Shown piece after piece: positions 25,291-32,912 of a DNA stretch of 46,228 nt. Below the pieces are notes generated by a model, which saw only the letters and a list, made by a program, of their open reading frames with translations, was not told the origin of the DNA and searched no databases. The stretch is from a virus. Positions within the stretch are counted from its first letter, which is position 1. Every line of letters starts with the position of its first letter. The position numbers and the translations under genes were made by a program. The DNA lies in the IMG/VR virus record IMGVR_UViG_3300048042_000046, positions 1 to 46,228 of that record. One strand, 5' to 3'.

Positions 25291-25581
25291 GCTATCGTTT
25301 GATGGTAATGAAATAGTATGATTCGGACCCGGGGGCGGTACCCGGCGCTCTCCAAAAATACATTGAGGTGTATTTTTTGGGGGCGAAATAGGATTCGACG
25401 GGTATATGAAGGATTGCAGTAGATAGCCGGGTAAGGAACAGACCGCATTAATAGAAATATTAATGAATTGTTCGAAGTCTAAATGCTAACGATAACAACG
25501 TTGGTTTTGAATTAAATCTGCCAATGGCAGCTTAATTTAATTGGGTTTAAAACCCACCTCGAAACAGAACGGGTTTTAAAG
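25291..25581 (+). ncRNA. ssrA: Permuted two-piece tmRNA (ssrA)
   Basis: The gene is circularly permuted: the 3' acceptor piece comes first (about 25291-25354) and the coding piece second (from 25379). The acceptor piece holds ATTCGGAC and a T-arm (CCGGG, 7-base loop GGCGGTA, CCCGG). Its end CGCTCTCC pairs with GGGGGCG (25379-25385) if one U bulges, giving G3-U70 and A73 for alanyl-tRNA synthetase. GATTCGACGGG after it is the conserved tmRNA D-loop region. GCTATC (25291-25296) pairs with GATAGC (25422-25427) as helix 2. A hairpin (CCAAAAATACA / TGTATTTTTTGG) joins the pieces and would be cut out. CCA is not encoded. It rescues stalled ribosomes by trans-translation and tags the unfinished protein. 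Confidence 0.92.
25485..25535 (+). other. tmRNA tag reading frame
   Basis: Sixteen codons from the resume codon GCT, encoding ANDNNVGFELNLPMAA, then TAA. The ANDN start is typical of alphaproteobacterial tags and the AA end is a ClpXP-type degradation signal; Met replaces the usual Val/Leu before AA. Confidence 0.9.
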
Positions 25582-25607
25582 AAAAGAGCAGGAAACTGCT
25601 CTTTTTT
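25582..25607 (+). terminator. Terminator of tmRNA gene
   Basis: AAAAGAGCAG-GAAA-CTGCTCTTTTTT: a stem with a GAAA tetraloop followed by T's, immediately after the tmRNA. Confidence 0.93.
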
Positions 25608-25624
25608 ATTGACCAAATTTCCTC

Positions 25625-25652
25625 TTGACTCTTAATTTAATGATCGTATAAT
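25625..25652 (+). promoter_or_regulatory. Strong sigma70-like promoter
   Basis: TTGACT, 16-bp spacer, consensus TATAAT. It lies after the tmRNA terminator and has no gene within 200 bp, so it should drive the non-coding unit that follows. TSS predicted near 25659. Confidence 0.8.
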
Positions 25653-25658
25653 AAATAT

Positions 25659-25845
25659 ATTAGAAGTTAGTTACATATGGGCTAGCTTCTAATATTATTA
25701 ATATGTAGAAAAGATTATACTTATGGTATCAATCACATGCAATTTGTAGAATTGATATCGATATAACTTATAGAATTTACACGAAAACAATAATGAAATT
25801 TAATATGTGAGGTAGTAGTGTTAAGTAGCTACTACCTCAAATTTT
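25659..25845 (+). ncRNA. Putative novel small RNA (about 190 nt)
   Basis: A stretch of about 190 bases between a consensus promoter and a strong terminator with no open frame longer than a few codons. Its 5' part folds into a 12-bp hairpin, ATTAGAAGTTAG with CTAGCTTCTAAT (one T-G pair), around 11 loop bases. The 3' end is the terminator hairpin. The middle is AT-rich with GATATCGATATAAC-type local symmetry near 25760. No known RNA family recognised. The neighbouring tmRNA suggests a phage RNA locus. Confidence 0.6.
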
Positions 25846-25846
25846 T
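25808..25846 (+). terminator. Rho-independent terminator
   Basis: Perfect 11-bp stem TGAGGTAGTAG / CTACTACCTCA with a 10-base loop and a T-rich tail (AATTTTTG). It ends the non-coding unit and isolates it from the topoisomerase promoter at 25853. Confidence 0.9.
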
Positions 25847-25852
25847 GACTGA

Positions 25853-25882
25853 TTGACAACCGTGGTCATATTATGCTATGTT
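25853..25882 (+). promoter_or_regulatory. Promoter of the topoisomerase gene
   Basis: TTGACA, 18-bp spacer, TATGTT, 25 bp before the start codon of the large subunit. GGGAACCAG ahead of the ATG gives the ribosome site. Confidence 0.65.
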
Positions 25883-25907
25883 GCAGTAATACTTTTACGG
25901 GAACCAG

Positions 25908-27713
25908 ATGAAAAAAACTTTATCAGATGAAATTAAGAAGCTTACACCATACCAGCATGTACGTTTGCGTACAGAAACCTATTTTGGTAGTCGTAATCCT
26001 CATACTCAAACTGTAGTTAATTGGACAGGTAAAAAACTTGAACCAGTTGAGATGACTTGGACCCCCGCTGTTTATTGTGCTTTTAGAGAAATACTAGACA
26101 ACTCACTTGATGAAGTAGTTGTTAGGGGGTTTGGCGATACTATTGATATCACTTATAATCCAAAGACATTTGAATTCTCTGTAGCAGATAACGGCCGCGG
26201 CATTCCAATAGATTGGGACGAGAATGAACGTATGCATAAGGCGACGTTGGCTATGAGTCATCTGATGACAGGTCGTAACTTTGAAGAGCGTGGCGAATCT
26301 GGTGGCATGAATGGAATAGGAGCAAGCGGCGTTAATTTTTGTTCTGAATATTTTGATGTTATTATTCAACGAGACAACACACGATTCGAACAACTATTTC
26401 GTGAAGGTAGTGAAATGTTTGATGAACTTGATGTTCGTGCACCAAAATTGTCTAAAGGTGGAGCTAAGAGTGGAACTTACATTAGGTTCAAGCTTAGCAA
26501 TACTGTATTCAAGAGAATCAAATTGCCAATTGACTTTGTCACTGCTAGGATATTCGAGCTAGCTGCCAGTTATCCAAAATTGAAATTCAATTTCAATGGT
26601 AAACGACTAGTAGTTAAACCAACGATTGAGAAAACAATATTCTCTGACAGAGATGTTATCATCATTGATATCAATGATGCTAAATTTAAGAGCAAATACT
26701 ATCTAGTTCCTGAATTTGCTACTGAAGGTGAATATGTATATTCAACTGTTAATCGTATTCCGGCATTCAATGGTGGCGAACACATCGATACATTTAAACG
26801 GTTATTTTATAGTGGGTTGATTAAGTCACTTGACCGTGAAAATCGTCGACGAGGATTAATACCTAATAAGTCAGACATCGCTGAAGGTTTACTTATTTAC
26901 AATATTACATATATGGAGGATCCGAGTTTCGACGGCCAAACTAAATCGAGATTAGTAAATGACAATATAAATGTTTACATCAAAACTGTATTAGATGATG
27001 AGGAAACATTTAAGATTATTATTAAGCAAAATAAAGAATGGATAGATAAAATATATCAAAGGTGTTCTGACAGGACACAGAAGAAAGATGATGCTGAAGT
27101 AGCTAAACAGGGACGTAAATTACTGCGAACTAAAGTTCCAAAGTTACTTGATGCTAATGGAAAAGACCGTACAAAGTGCATACTGTTGATAACTGAAGGT
27201 GATTGCATTGCAGAACAAACACTTGTTAAAACTGTTATTGATGGAAAATTAATAGATACCAAAGCTAAAGATGTAAAAGTGGGTGATATTGTACTATCCC
27301 ATAGAAATAAACTGCAATTTGTAACAAATACAAGTAAAAAAGTTACTAAATCAATTGTAATTCAAACATCGGTAGGAGAAATACTTGTTGGCGAAAATCA
27401 TAGGTTGCTAACTTATAATAAAAAATACCAAAATTTTGACTATACTTTGGCTAAAGATTTAGATATATCTACACACCAACTAGTTAAAAATAGATATTCA
27501 GATATGTCCTTTATGCATTTGATATATCATATTGATATTGATATTGATAATATTCTACCAGTTAAAATATTATACGGAGATGAAACCAACTTGTATGTAA
27601 TTGATTCTACTATTGATCATTTGTTCGGGGTGTATAATACAGAAGAAATGTTATTTGAAAAAATTACGGCATCTGAATTAAAACCAAAAATTCATGCTCT
27701 TGTTATGGGATAA
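25908..27713 (+). CDS. DNA topoisomerase II large subunit, N-part, fused to split intein N-half
   Basis: 601 residues. Residues 1-432 are the GHKL ATPase and transducer part of a T4 gp39/GyrB-type subunit (FREILDNSLDEVV, VADNGRGIPI, GGMNGIGASGVNF, then TKSRLVND), ending in the TOPRIM start KCILLITEGD. At residue 433 the intein begins with catalytic Cys (CIAEQTLVKT, block A), has VGDIVLSHRN and block B (VGENHRLL) and ends at a stop after 169 residues. The matching C-half is 1.4 kb downstream. Protein splicing in trans should join EGD to the Ser of SAKSMVGAV. The enzyme, with the gp52-like subunit, relaxes or unlinks DNA in replication. Confidence 0.92.
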   Translation: MKKTLSDEIKKLTPYQHVRLRTETYFGSRNPHTQTVVNWTGKKLEPVEMTWTPAVYCAFREILDNSLDEVVVRGFGDTIDITYNPKTFEFSVADNGRGIPIDWDENERMHKATLAMSHLMTGRNFEERGESGGMNGIGASGVNFCSEYFDVIIQRDNTRFEQLFREGSEMFDELDVRAPKLSKGGAKSGTYIRFKLSNTVFKRIKLPIDFVTARIFELAASYPKLKFNFNGKRLVVKPTIEKTIFSDRDVIIIDINDAKFKSKYYLVPEFATEGEYVYSTVNRIPAFNGGEHIDTFKRLFYSGLIKSLDRENRRRGLIPNKSDIAEGLLIYNITYMEDPSFDGQTKSRLVNDNINVYIKTVLDDEETFKIIIKQNKEWIDKIYQRCSDRTQKKDDAEVAKQGRKLLRTKVPKLLDANGKDRTKCILLITEGDCIAEQTLVKTVIDGKLIDTKAKDVKVGDIVLSHRNKLQFVTNTSKKVTKSIVIQTSVGEILVGENHRLLTYNKKYQNFDYTLAKDLDISTHQLVKNRYSDMSFMHLIYHIDIDIDNILPVKILYGDETNLYVIDSTIDHLFGVYNTEEMLFEKITASELKPKIHALVMG

Positions 27714-27724
27714 CATCCTTCCGT

Positions 27725-27732
27725 TATAAATA
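27725..27732 (+). promoter_or_regulatory. Late promoter (TATAAATA) of the inserted endonuclease
   Basis: Exact TATAAATA between the IntN stop and the endonuclease start, followed by GAAGGATATTG before ATG 27757. It gives the nuclease an expression time different from the sigma70-driven topoisomerase gene. Confidence 0.7.
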
Positions 27733-27756
27733 GCGTACATTACTGAAGGATATTGA

Positions 27757-29070
27757 ATGTATACATTAACAAATACAAATACTTTATTTGGTATTAAATC
27801 AAATAATATTAATGATTATAAAAAATTATCAAAAGCTATTAAGATTCATTTAAAACGTAACAATATATCAGTTAACGACATATTATTACGTATCGGTATC
27901 AATCTATATAAATGTTCATGGTGCAATAATGATAATAACGCATATTATTTAATATGTGATATAGACAGTAATATGGTTACTATTAAAGGTATTGATTATA
28001 ATTTTCTTAATAAGCTTAAAGCTAAATTTGTTTGTCATTTACCAAAATGTGAATATCATAATCTTAATCCAAATAGTATAGATTTTATCAGCCGAGCATA
28101 TGGCGTATCAGAAGATGATGCAAAAATTTATCTACACAAACGAAGTAAAAGTCCTTTTTATAAAGAGAATCATATAGATCAAGCACAATATAAACTTACA
28201 CAATCTGTTTATAGTTTAACAGATAAATCTGCTGCTACAATTAAAGCTAACTTCAGCAGAAGTTTAGAAGGATACATCGATAGGTATGGGGAGGATTTGG
28301 GTACATCAAGGTGGTTAGATATTAATAAAAGAAAAATAAATTCTATTGATAATTATCAATTATCTGGATTGACAATCCAAGACTCAATTCAAAAATATAA
28401 TGATTGGATATTTAAAACTACATGTAGTAAAGAGTCATATATTCAAAAATATGGTAATTTTAATGGTCCAATAGAATATATCAAAAGACTAGCAAATTAT
28501 GCGGCTATATCAACTGATACAATATCAAATCAAACTGAAGTAGTAAAATTTATATCAGATAAAATTGAAAATGACCCCTTAAGTGTATGTATAGATTATC
28601 CATTGCAATCTAAATTAGATAATAATACATTAATTACCGAATTGATTAAAAAATATAATATAACGTATGAATTAATAGAAAATACATTAAAAAACAGAGG
28701 TTATGGATATAAATCATTAATAGGAAAAAAATTAGGAAAATTTGGCATTATGTCGTGGACTAAAGATGGTATATTATTACGATCATCAGCTGAATATAGG
28801 TTTTATCAAAAATTATTAACCTTGCATTTAGATAAATTGCATGTTAAAATAGATACATGGTATCCTTGTAAAAAATTTAAATTTGATTTTTTCTTCCCTG
28901 AATTAGAAATATATATTGAAATAGCTGGAATGTGTAATTTAGTATCATATAAACTACAATTAGAAAAGAAAATAACCCAATATAATTGTTTGGTAGCATA
29001 TAATTATTATGATCAAGACATTATTTTAGAAAAAGTACGATTAATTGCTATACAAAAAGGATTATTATAA
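27757..29070 (+). CDS. Vsr-like homing endonuclease between the intein halves
   Basis: 437 residues. The C-terminal about 110 have a Vsr/PD-(D/E)XK-type fold: a LLRSSAEYRFYQKLL helix, then YPCKKFKFDFFFPELEIYIE with the Asp and Glu catalytic acids. The N-terminal half has a CSWCNN...CHLPKCEYH zinc-like cluster and repeated RYGEDLGTSRW/KYGNFNGPIEY elements likely to bind DNA. This is the class of endonuclease described inside fractured, split-intein genes in environmental phage sequence (Dassa et al. type). It has its own late promoter, and its stop overlaps the IntC start (TAATG). It would copy itself into unsplit topoisomerase genes. Confidence 0.85.
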   Translation: MYTLTNTNTLFGIKSNNINDYKKLSKAIKIHLKRNNISVNDILLRIGINLYKCSWCNNDNNAYYLICDIDSNMVTIKGIDYNFLNKLKAKFVCHLPKCEYHNLNPNSIDFISRAYGVSEDDAKIYLHKRSKSPFYKENHIDQAQYKLTQSVYSLTDKSAATIKANFSRSLEGYIDRYGEDLGTSRWLDINKRKINSIDNYQLSGLTIQDSIQKYNDWIFKTTCSKESYIQKYGNFNGPIEYIKRLANYAAISTDTISNQTEVVKFISDKIENDPLSVCIDYPLQSKLDNNTLITELIKKYNITYELIENTLKNRGYGYKSLIGKKLGKFGIMSWTKDGILLRSSAEYRFYQKLLTLHLDKLHVKIDTWYPCKKFKFDFFFPELEIYIEIAGMCNLVSYKLQLEKKITQYNCLVAYNYYDQDIILEKVRLIAIQKGLL

Positions 29071-29804
29071 TGAATTTATTTGACGAATTAGATATGTCTG
29101 CAATAGAATTAATTGATATTGATTCAATTAAATCATATGGATATACAAATTGTATAGACTTGTCAGTTGATAATGATGAAACTTTTACATTTGGTAATGG
29201 TATTATTAGTCATAATAGTGCTAAGTCAATGGTAGGAGCAGTCAGAGACCCAGATATTCATGGTGCGCTACCATTGAGGGGTAAAATTCTAAATGTCAGT
29301 GGAGAATCTCTCAAGAACATAATTGATAATCAAATCATCGCTGATATAATGACAGCAGTTGGATTGATTCTAGGGCAACCTGCAAACCATGCTGATTTAC
29401 GTTATGGAAAAGTATATTTGGCGGCTGATCAAGATCCAGATGGTGCTAACATTACAGCATTGTTGATTAATTTCTTTCATTTACATTGGCCTGAATTGTT
29501 TTCTCCAGAGAAAGAACCATTCTTTTATTCGTTCCAAACTCCGTTTATTATTCAAGAGAAGGGTAAGACCAGACACTATTGGTATGCTCATAACTATAAT
29601 GAATATAAAGCAGAAGATTGGAAGAATTGCCCAAAGCCAACAAGAGCTAAAGGTCTTGGCAGTTTAGAAGAAGTAGATTGGGTTTATAGCATTAAGAATC
29701 CACAGTTAATACCATTTATCGACGATGATGGTCTTACTGAAGCACTCAGTCTTATTTTTTCGCATGCTCGTGCAGACGATCGCAAGACTTGGATCTCTCT
29801 TTAA
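29070..29804 (+). CDS. Split intein C-half fused to topoisomerase II large subunit C-part
   Basis: 244 residues. Residues 1-49 are IntC, ending with block F/G (SVDNDETFTFGNGIISHN). The extein starts at Ser (29217): SAKSMVGAVRDPDIHGALPL, then RGKILN, the TOPRIM continuation, with DQDPDG (the DxD metal site) in YLAADQDPDGANI and the rest of the GyrB-like core. Spliced length is about 627 residues, near T4 gp39 plus gp60. The last codons (HARADDRKTWISL) overlap an antisense endonuclease and appear to replace older ones preserved 1 kb further on. The ATG is coupled to the upstream nuclease by TAATG. Confidence 0.92.
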   Translation: MNLFDELDMSAIELIDIDSIKSYGYTNCIDLSVDNDETFTFGNGIISHNSAKSMVGAVRDPDIHGALPLRGKILNVSGESLKNIIDNQIIADIMTAVGLILGQPANHADLRYGKVYLAADQDPDGANITALLINFFHLHWPELFSPEKEPFFYSFQTPFIIQEKGKTRHYWYAHNYNEYKAEDWKNCPKPTRAKGLGSLEEVDWVYSIKNPQLIPFIDDDGLTEALSLIFSHARADDRKTWISL

Positions 29805-30699
29805 AATCTTTTTCCCATATCTCTACTATATTATAACCTTTAAATTTTAAGAACATACTTCTATATAAGGTTTTTTGATAGAGTTCTCCCATATTACATT
29901 TAGTTCTTTGATTATATTCTAATGAATTGAATGTATTTGGATTACCATGCCAATAGTCTCCATAAAATTCATAAATGGTGTTAGTTATTGGATCATATCC
30001 ATCTACAAATTTTCCTTCAATAAAAACTTCTTGTATAATATTTGAATCATTTAATGAATTCAACCAATGTTGACTTGGTTTAGAGATACGATATCGGCAT
30101 TTAGGACATCCTGAACCAGATGCATGAGCTCCGACAAATTGATTGAATTCACCATGTTTTTTGCAAATGAATATAGCTTTTTCATGGGCATGGGTATAGA
30201 TAGTTTTACTGTAGTCATAGGTATTTTTATGAATTAACATACATTGATTAATATAATCTTCTGTTGTTTTTGTATTACTAATAGATTTATCATTATACCT
30301 GCAATCATTGCAAATAAATTTATTTTTAACTATTGAATTAATTGATGATTTAAATATTCCGTGGATGTTACAACATAAATCTATTTTTGAACGATAGTCA
30401 AGTTTACCAAAATTAATAATAGAAATTTGATTTTTACTTTTGTCTGAAAGAAATTCATTTAAATTAATAATTGATTTAAATGTTGCATAATTATTTGAAC
30501 TATTATCATATTGGCACTTCTTACAACCACTACCTTGTAAATGGTAACTAGCAACTTGATTAAATTCTCCGTGAATTTTGCAAATAATGATAATTTCAGA
30601 ATGACTATGTATATAATCAGATTTTGAATAATTATATCTATCTCCATGTATTTTTATTGCATTGTCAATGAATCGATTAGTCTTATTAATATTTTTCAT
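29752..30699 (-). CDS. DUF723-repeat homing endonuclease (Vsr/EDxHD-like)
   Basis: 315 residues. Repeated zinc-finger-like units, HGDRYNYSKSDYIHSHSEII followed by CKIHGEFNQ, GSGCKKC, and again NTYDYSKTIYTHAHEKAIFI with GSGCPKC, are the DUF723 type found in phage endonucleases. The C-terminus holds the nuclease domain: IIQEVFIEGKFVDGYDPITN followed by EFYGDYWHGNP (the acidic catalytic region) and RSMFLKFKGYNIVEIWEKDF. It is antisense to the topoisomerase and overlaps its end by 53 bases. It appears intact and probably homes into the 3' end of the topoisomerase gene. Confidence 0.85.
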   Translation of the reverse strand: MKNINKTNRFIDNAIKIHGDRYNYSKSDYIHSHSEIIIICKIHGEFNQVASYHLQGSGCKKCQYDNSSNNYATFKSIINLNEFLSDKSKNQISIINFGKLDYRSKIDLCCNIHGIFKSSINSIVKNKFICNDCRYNDKSISNTKTTEDYINQCMLIHKNTYDYSKTIYTHAHEKAIFICKKHGEFNQFVGAHASGSGCPKCRYRISKPSQHWLNSLNDSNIIQEVFIEGKFVDGYDPITNTIYEFYGDYWHGNPNTFNSLEYNQRTKCNMGELYQKTLYRSMFLKFKGYNIVEIWEKDFKERSKSCDRLHEHAKK

Positions 30700-30778
30700 A
30701 ATATTATTATATCATTGATATAATATAATAACAAATGATCATAAAAATAAATATTTGACGCATTATGGTTTTTATGTT

Positions 30779-30838
30779 ATTATTCAATATAATGCGCGAA
30801 CAGATGATCGTAAAGATTGGATAGCATTAAATAAATGA
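30779..30838 (+). pseudogene. Orphaned original 3' end of the topoisomerase large-subunit gene
   Basis: The frame reads I-I-Q-Y-NARTDDRKDWIALNK then TGA. It is clearly equivalent to the current end of the gene 1 kb upstream (SHARADDRKTWISL), although most synonymous sites differ. Its TGA overlaps the ATG of the next gene (ATGA), the native coupling. Thus the antisense endonuclease inserted before these codons and brought a substitute end. Confidence 0.8.
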
Positions 30839-31158
30839 CAATTGTGGGAAATATTCCTGTTAACATAATCGTTGATTTATATAATCAACGATTACCACCA
30901 AAGGAATCTAAGGCTATAGCTGATGCATACATAGGTCGAAATGAACTATCTTTACAATGTATATCTATGAAATTATGGCCAGATACTATGTCAAGGTTAG
31001 AAGAATGGGCAGGCAACCATGGTGTGACTGATAATCTAACTAATGTATTATATACATATGCATGTATAGTGTACGGTGGTATCAAAGTTACATTGTTTAT
31101 TAAATGGTCTGATCTTGAAACACAAACATTGTTTGATCTAAGTACTAATTTTTATTAG
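30835..31158 (+). CDS. Hypothetical protein
   Basis: 107 residues. The ATG overlaps the stop of the orphaned topoisomerase end. A predicted alpha/beta protein with an LYNQRLPPKESKAIADAYIG segment and the C-terminal FDLSTNFY. The closing ...FIKWSDLETQTLFDLSTN resembles the end motif of the small paralogue family at 43-45 kb. Not recognised; located between the two topoisomerase subunits. Confidence 0.6.
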   Translation: MTIVGNIPVNIIVDLYNQRLPPKESKAIADAYIGRNELSLQCISMKLWPDTMSRLEEWAGNHGVTDNLTNVLYTYACIVYGGIKVTLFIKWSDLETQTLFDLSTNFY

Positions 31159-31210
31159 TGAGGTAAATCAAAACTATGATAACCTATCGCTATGTAAGTA
31201 TAATAGAGAG

Positions 31211-31239
31211 TTGTATGATGAACGCAGACCTGCTATAAT
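31211..31239 (+). promoter_or_regulatory. Promoter of gp52-like subunit
   Basis: TTGTAT, 17-bp spacer, TGCTATAAT (extended -10 with perfect TATAAT) 25 bp before the start. AAAGGAAATT provides the ribosome site. Confidence 0.75.
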
Positions 31240-31263
31240 TACAAACAAAGGAAATTATTTTCG

Positions 31264-32640
31264 ATGGCACAACAAAAATTGCAACCACAACAAATGAAAT
31301 CGTCTGAATATATTCTAGATATAAGCAGGGAATATAGCATATATGTATGCCAATCTAGAGGTATTCCTAGTATTTGTGATGGCCTTAAAGATGCACAACG
31401 AAAAGCATTATTTGTTATTAAACCAATGACTGAAAAAATTAAGACAGTTTCTCTTGCTGGTTCTATGATATCCAGTAATACGTACCTCCATGGTGATGCA
31501 TCGGCAGCAGAAACACTTAGTTTGATGGGCGCAACATATTGTAACAATGTTCCGTTATTACATGGTATAGGAGCGTTTGGAACTAAAGTCGGACCAACCG
31601 ACTGGGGTGCTGCAAGATATACTTATCTCAAGAAATATAACGTAACAGAAGCTTTAATATATCCTGATTTTGACATCATTCCAATGAAGGAAAACTACGA
31701 TGGTAGTGTTATGGAACCAACTAACTTCCTTCCGCTTATACCTATTGTGCTATTAAATGGTATTAGTGGTATTGCAGTAGGTTGGAGTACACAAATACTG
31801 CCAAGAAACTTAGATGATATTATTGCTGCTACATTAGCAGCAATAGATAACAAAAAAATACCCACGCTAATTCCGACGTTTGACTATTTAGATTGCAAGA
31901 CTGCAAATATAGGTGTTAACAAATGGGAATTTACAGGTAAAGTTAGAATCGATGGTAATACAGTTTGGGTGGAGGAATTACCTCCAACTTTGAATCTTGA
32001 GGAATTCAAAGCTCGTTTGAATCAAATGGAAGAGGATGAAAAGATTCAAACATACATTGATCGTAGTACAAAAGAAATTAAGATTGAAATAAAATTTAAA
32101 AGAGGAACAATCAACGGTTGGACAGAAGAGATTGCTATTAATTTTCTCAAGCTTCGTAGCAAGACGACCGAACGTATTGTTGTACTTGATTGGGATGGCA
32201 ATAGTATTAAACAGTATGAATCGGCTGAAGATGTAGTTAAGGAATTTGTTGCTTGGCGATTAGGCTTTTATAAAAAGCGTTATCAGTTGATGGTCGATGA
32301 CGTAACTGAACAGTTGAATTACAATATAGCACTTAAGGAATGTTTTGATGGAAAGCTACCAAATTTCTTACCCAAGGCTCAAAATAAGCAAGAAATAATT
32401 GTTGAGATCCAACGGTTGTGTAAAAAGTTAACTATTACTGATGACCAAATGAATCGCATTGCATCATTACCTAGTTATAAATGGGCTAAAGATGGTTATC
32501 AAGAAATAGTTAATACATTGCTTAGTTTGACTAAGACTCTGGCTGACTATCAAGCAATTCTCAATGATCAACAGAAGCTACGGGACATTTACAAGAAGGA
32601 AGTAATGGCACTGAAAAAATTGCCAAAAATTGTTAGGTGA
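31264..32640 (+). CDS. DNA topoisomerase II medium subunit (gp52/GyrA-like)
   Basis: 458 residues, near the 442 of T4 gp52. Features include SREYSIYVCQSRGIPSICDG, then LKDAQRKALFVI, a YLHGDASAAETL stretch, and the active-site Tyr region WGAARYTYLKKYNVTEALIY. The GyrA core continues with GIAVGWSTQILPRNLDDIIA and a coiled-coil C-terminus that contains the primary dimer gate (KKRYQLMVDDVTEQLNYN). It cleaves and rejoins DNA with the large subunit. The C-terminal GyrA wrapping domain is absent, as in T4. It has its own consensus promoter. Confidence 0.93.
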   Translation: MAQQKLQPQQMKSSEYILDISREYSIYVCQSRGIPSICDGLKDAQRKALFVIKPMTEKIKTVSLAGSMISSNTYLHGDASAAETLSLMGATYCNNVPLLHGIGAFGTKVGPTDWGAARYTYLKKYNVTEALIYPDFDIIPMKENYDGSVMEPTNFLPLIPIVLLNGISGIAVGWSTQILPRNLDDIIAATLAAIDNKKIPTLIPTFDYLDCKTANIGVNKWEFTGKVRIDGNTVWVEELPPTLNLEEFKARLNQMEEDEKIQTYIDRSTKEIKIEIKFKRGTINGWTEEIAINFLKLRSKTTERIVVLDWDGNSIKQYESAEDVVKEFVAWRLGFYKKRYQLMVDDVTEQLNYNIALKECFDGKLPNFLPKAQNKQEIIVEIQRLCKKLTITDDQMNRIASLPSYKWAKDGYQEIVNTLLSLTKTLADYQAILNDQQKLRDIYKKEVMALKKLPKIVR

Positions 32641-32903
32641 TACATGGATGATAATGTGGGATATTCTGTAGGTCTCGATGGAATACAGCGTTATTTTAGA
32701 GATGGTAAAGTTCATAACAGTTATGGACCAGCTATAATTGACGCGTATGGTAATAAGTATTGGTACCTAAATGGTAAAGACATTACTTATGAGGTTTACT
32801 GTTGGATGAGAAATAATAATATAACATATCCGTGGGATAAAGAAACACAAATGATGTTTGAATTGATATGGTGTTAAAAAAGCTACCAAAAATAATAAGG
32901 TAA
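32611..32903 (+). repeat. Tandem duplication copying the 3' end of the gp52-like gene
   Basis: 32611-32640 encodes LKKLPKIVR and stop; 32874-32903 encodes LKKLPKIIR and stop in the matching frame, though it is no longer part of a gene. Each is followed by a gene of the same MORN-like family. A roughly 263-bp tandem duplication including this tail explains both copies. Confidence 0.8.
32644..32877 (+). CDS. MORN-like repeat protein, short copy
   Basis: 77 residues: GYSVGLDGIQRYFRDGKVHN, then SYGPAIIDAYGNKYWYLNGK, two repeats of the pattern ...W-x2-NGK-x2-H-x3-GPA. The C-terminus (NNNITYPWDKETQMMFELIW) ends in an F-x-L-x-W motif also found in the 43-45 kb family. It follows the gp52-like stop by 3 bases. 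Function unknown; relatives of this repeat form small beta-sheet proteins. Confidence 0.65.
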   Translation: MDDNVGYSVGLDGIQRYFRDGKVHNSYGPAIIDAYGNKYWYLNGKDITYEVYCWMRNNNITYPWDKETQMMFELIWC

Positions 32904-32912
32904 TATATATAT

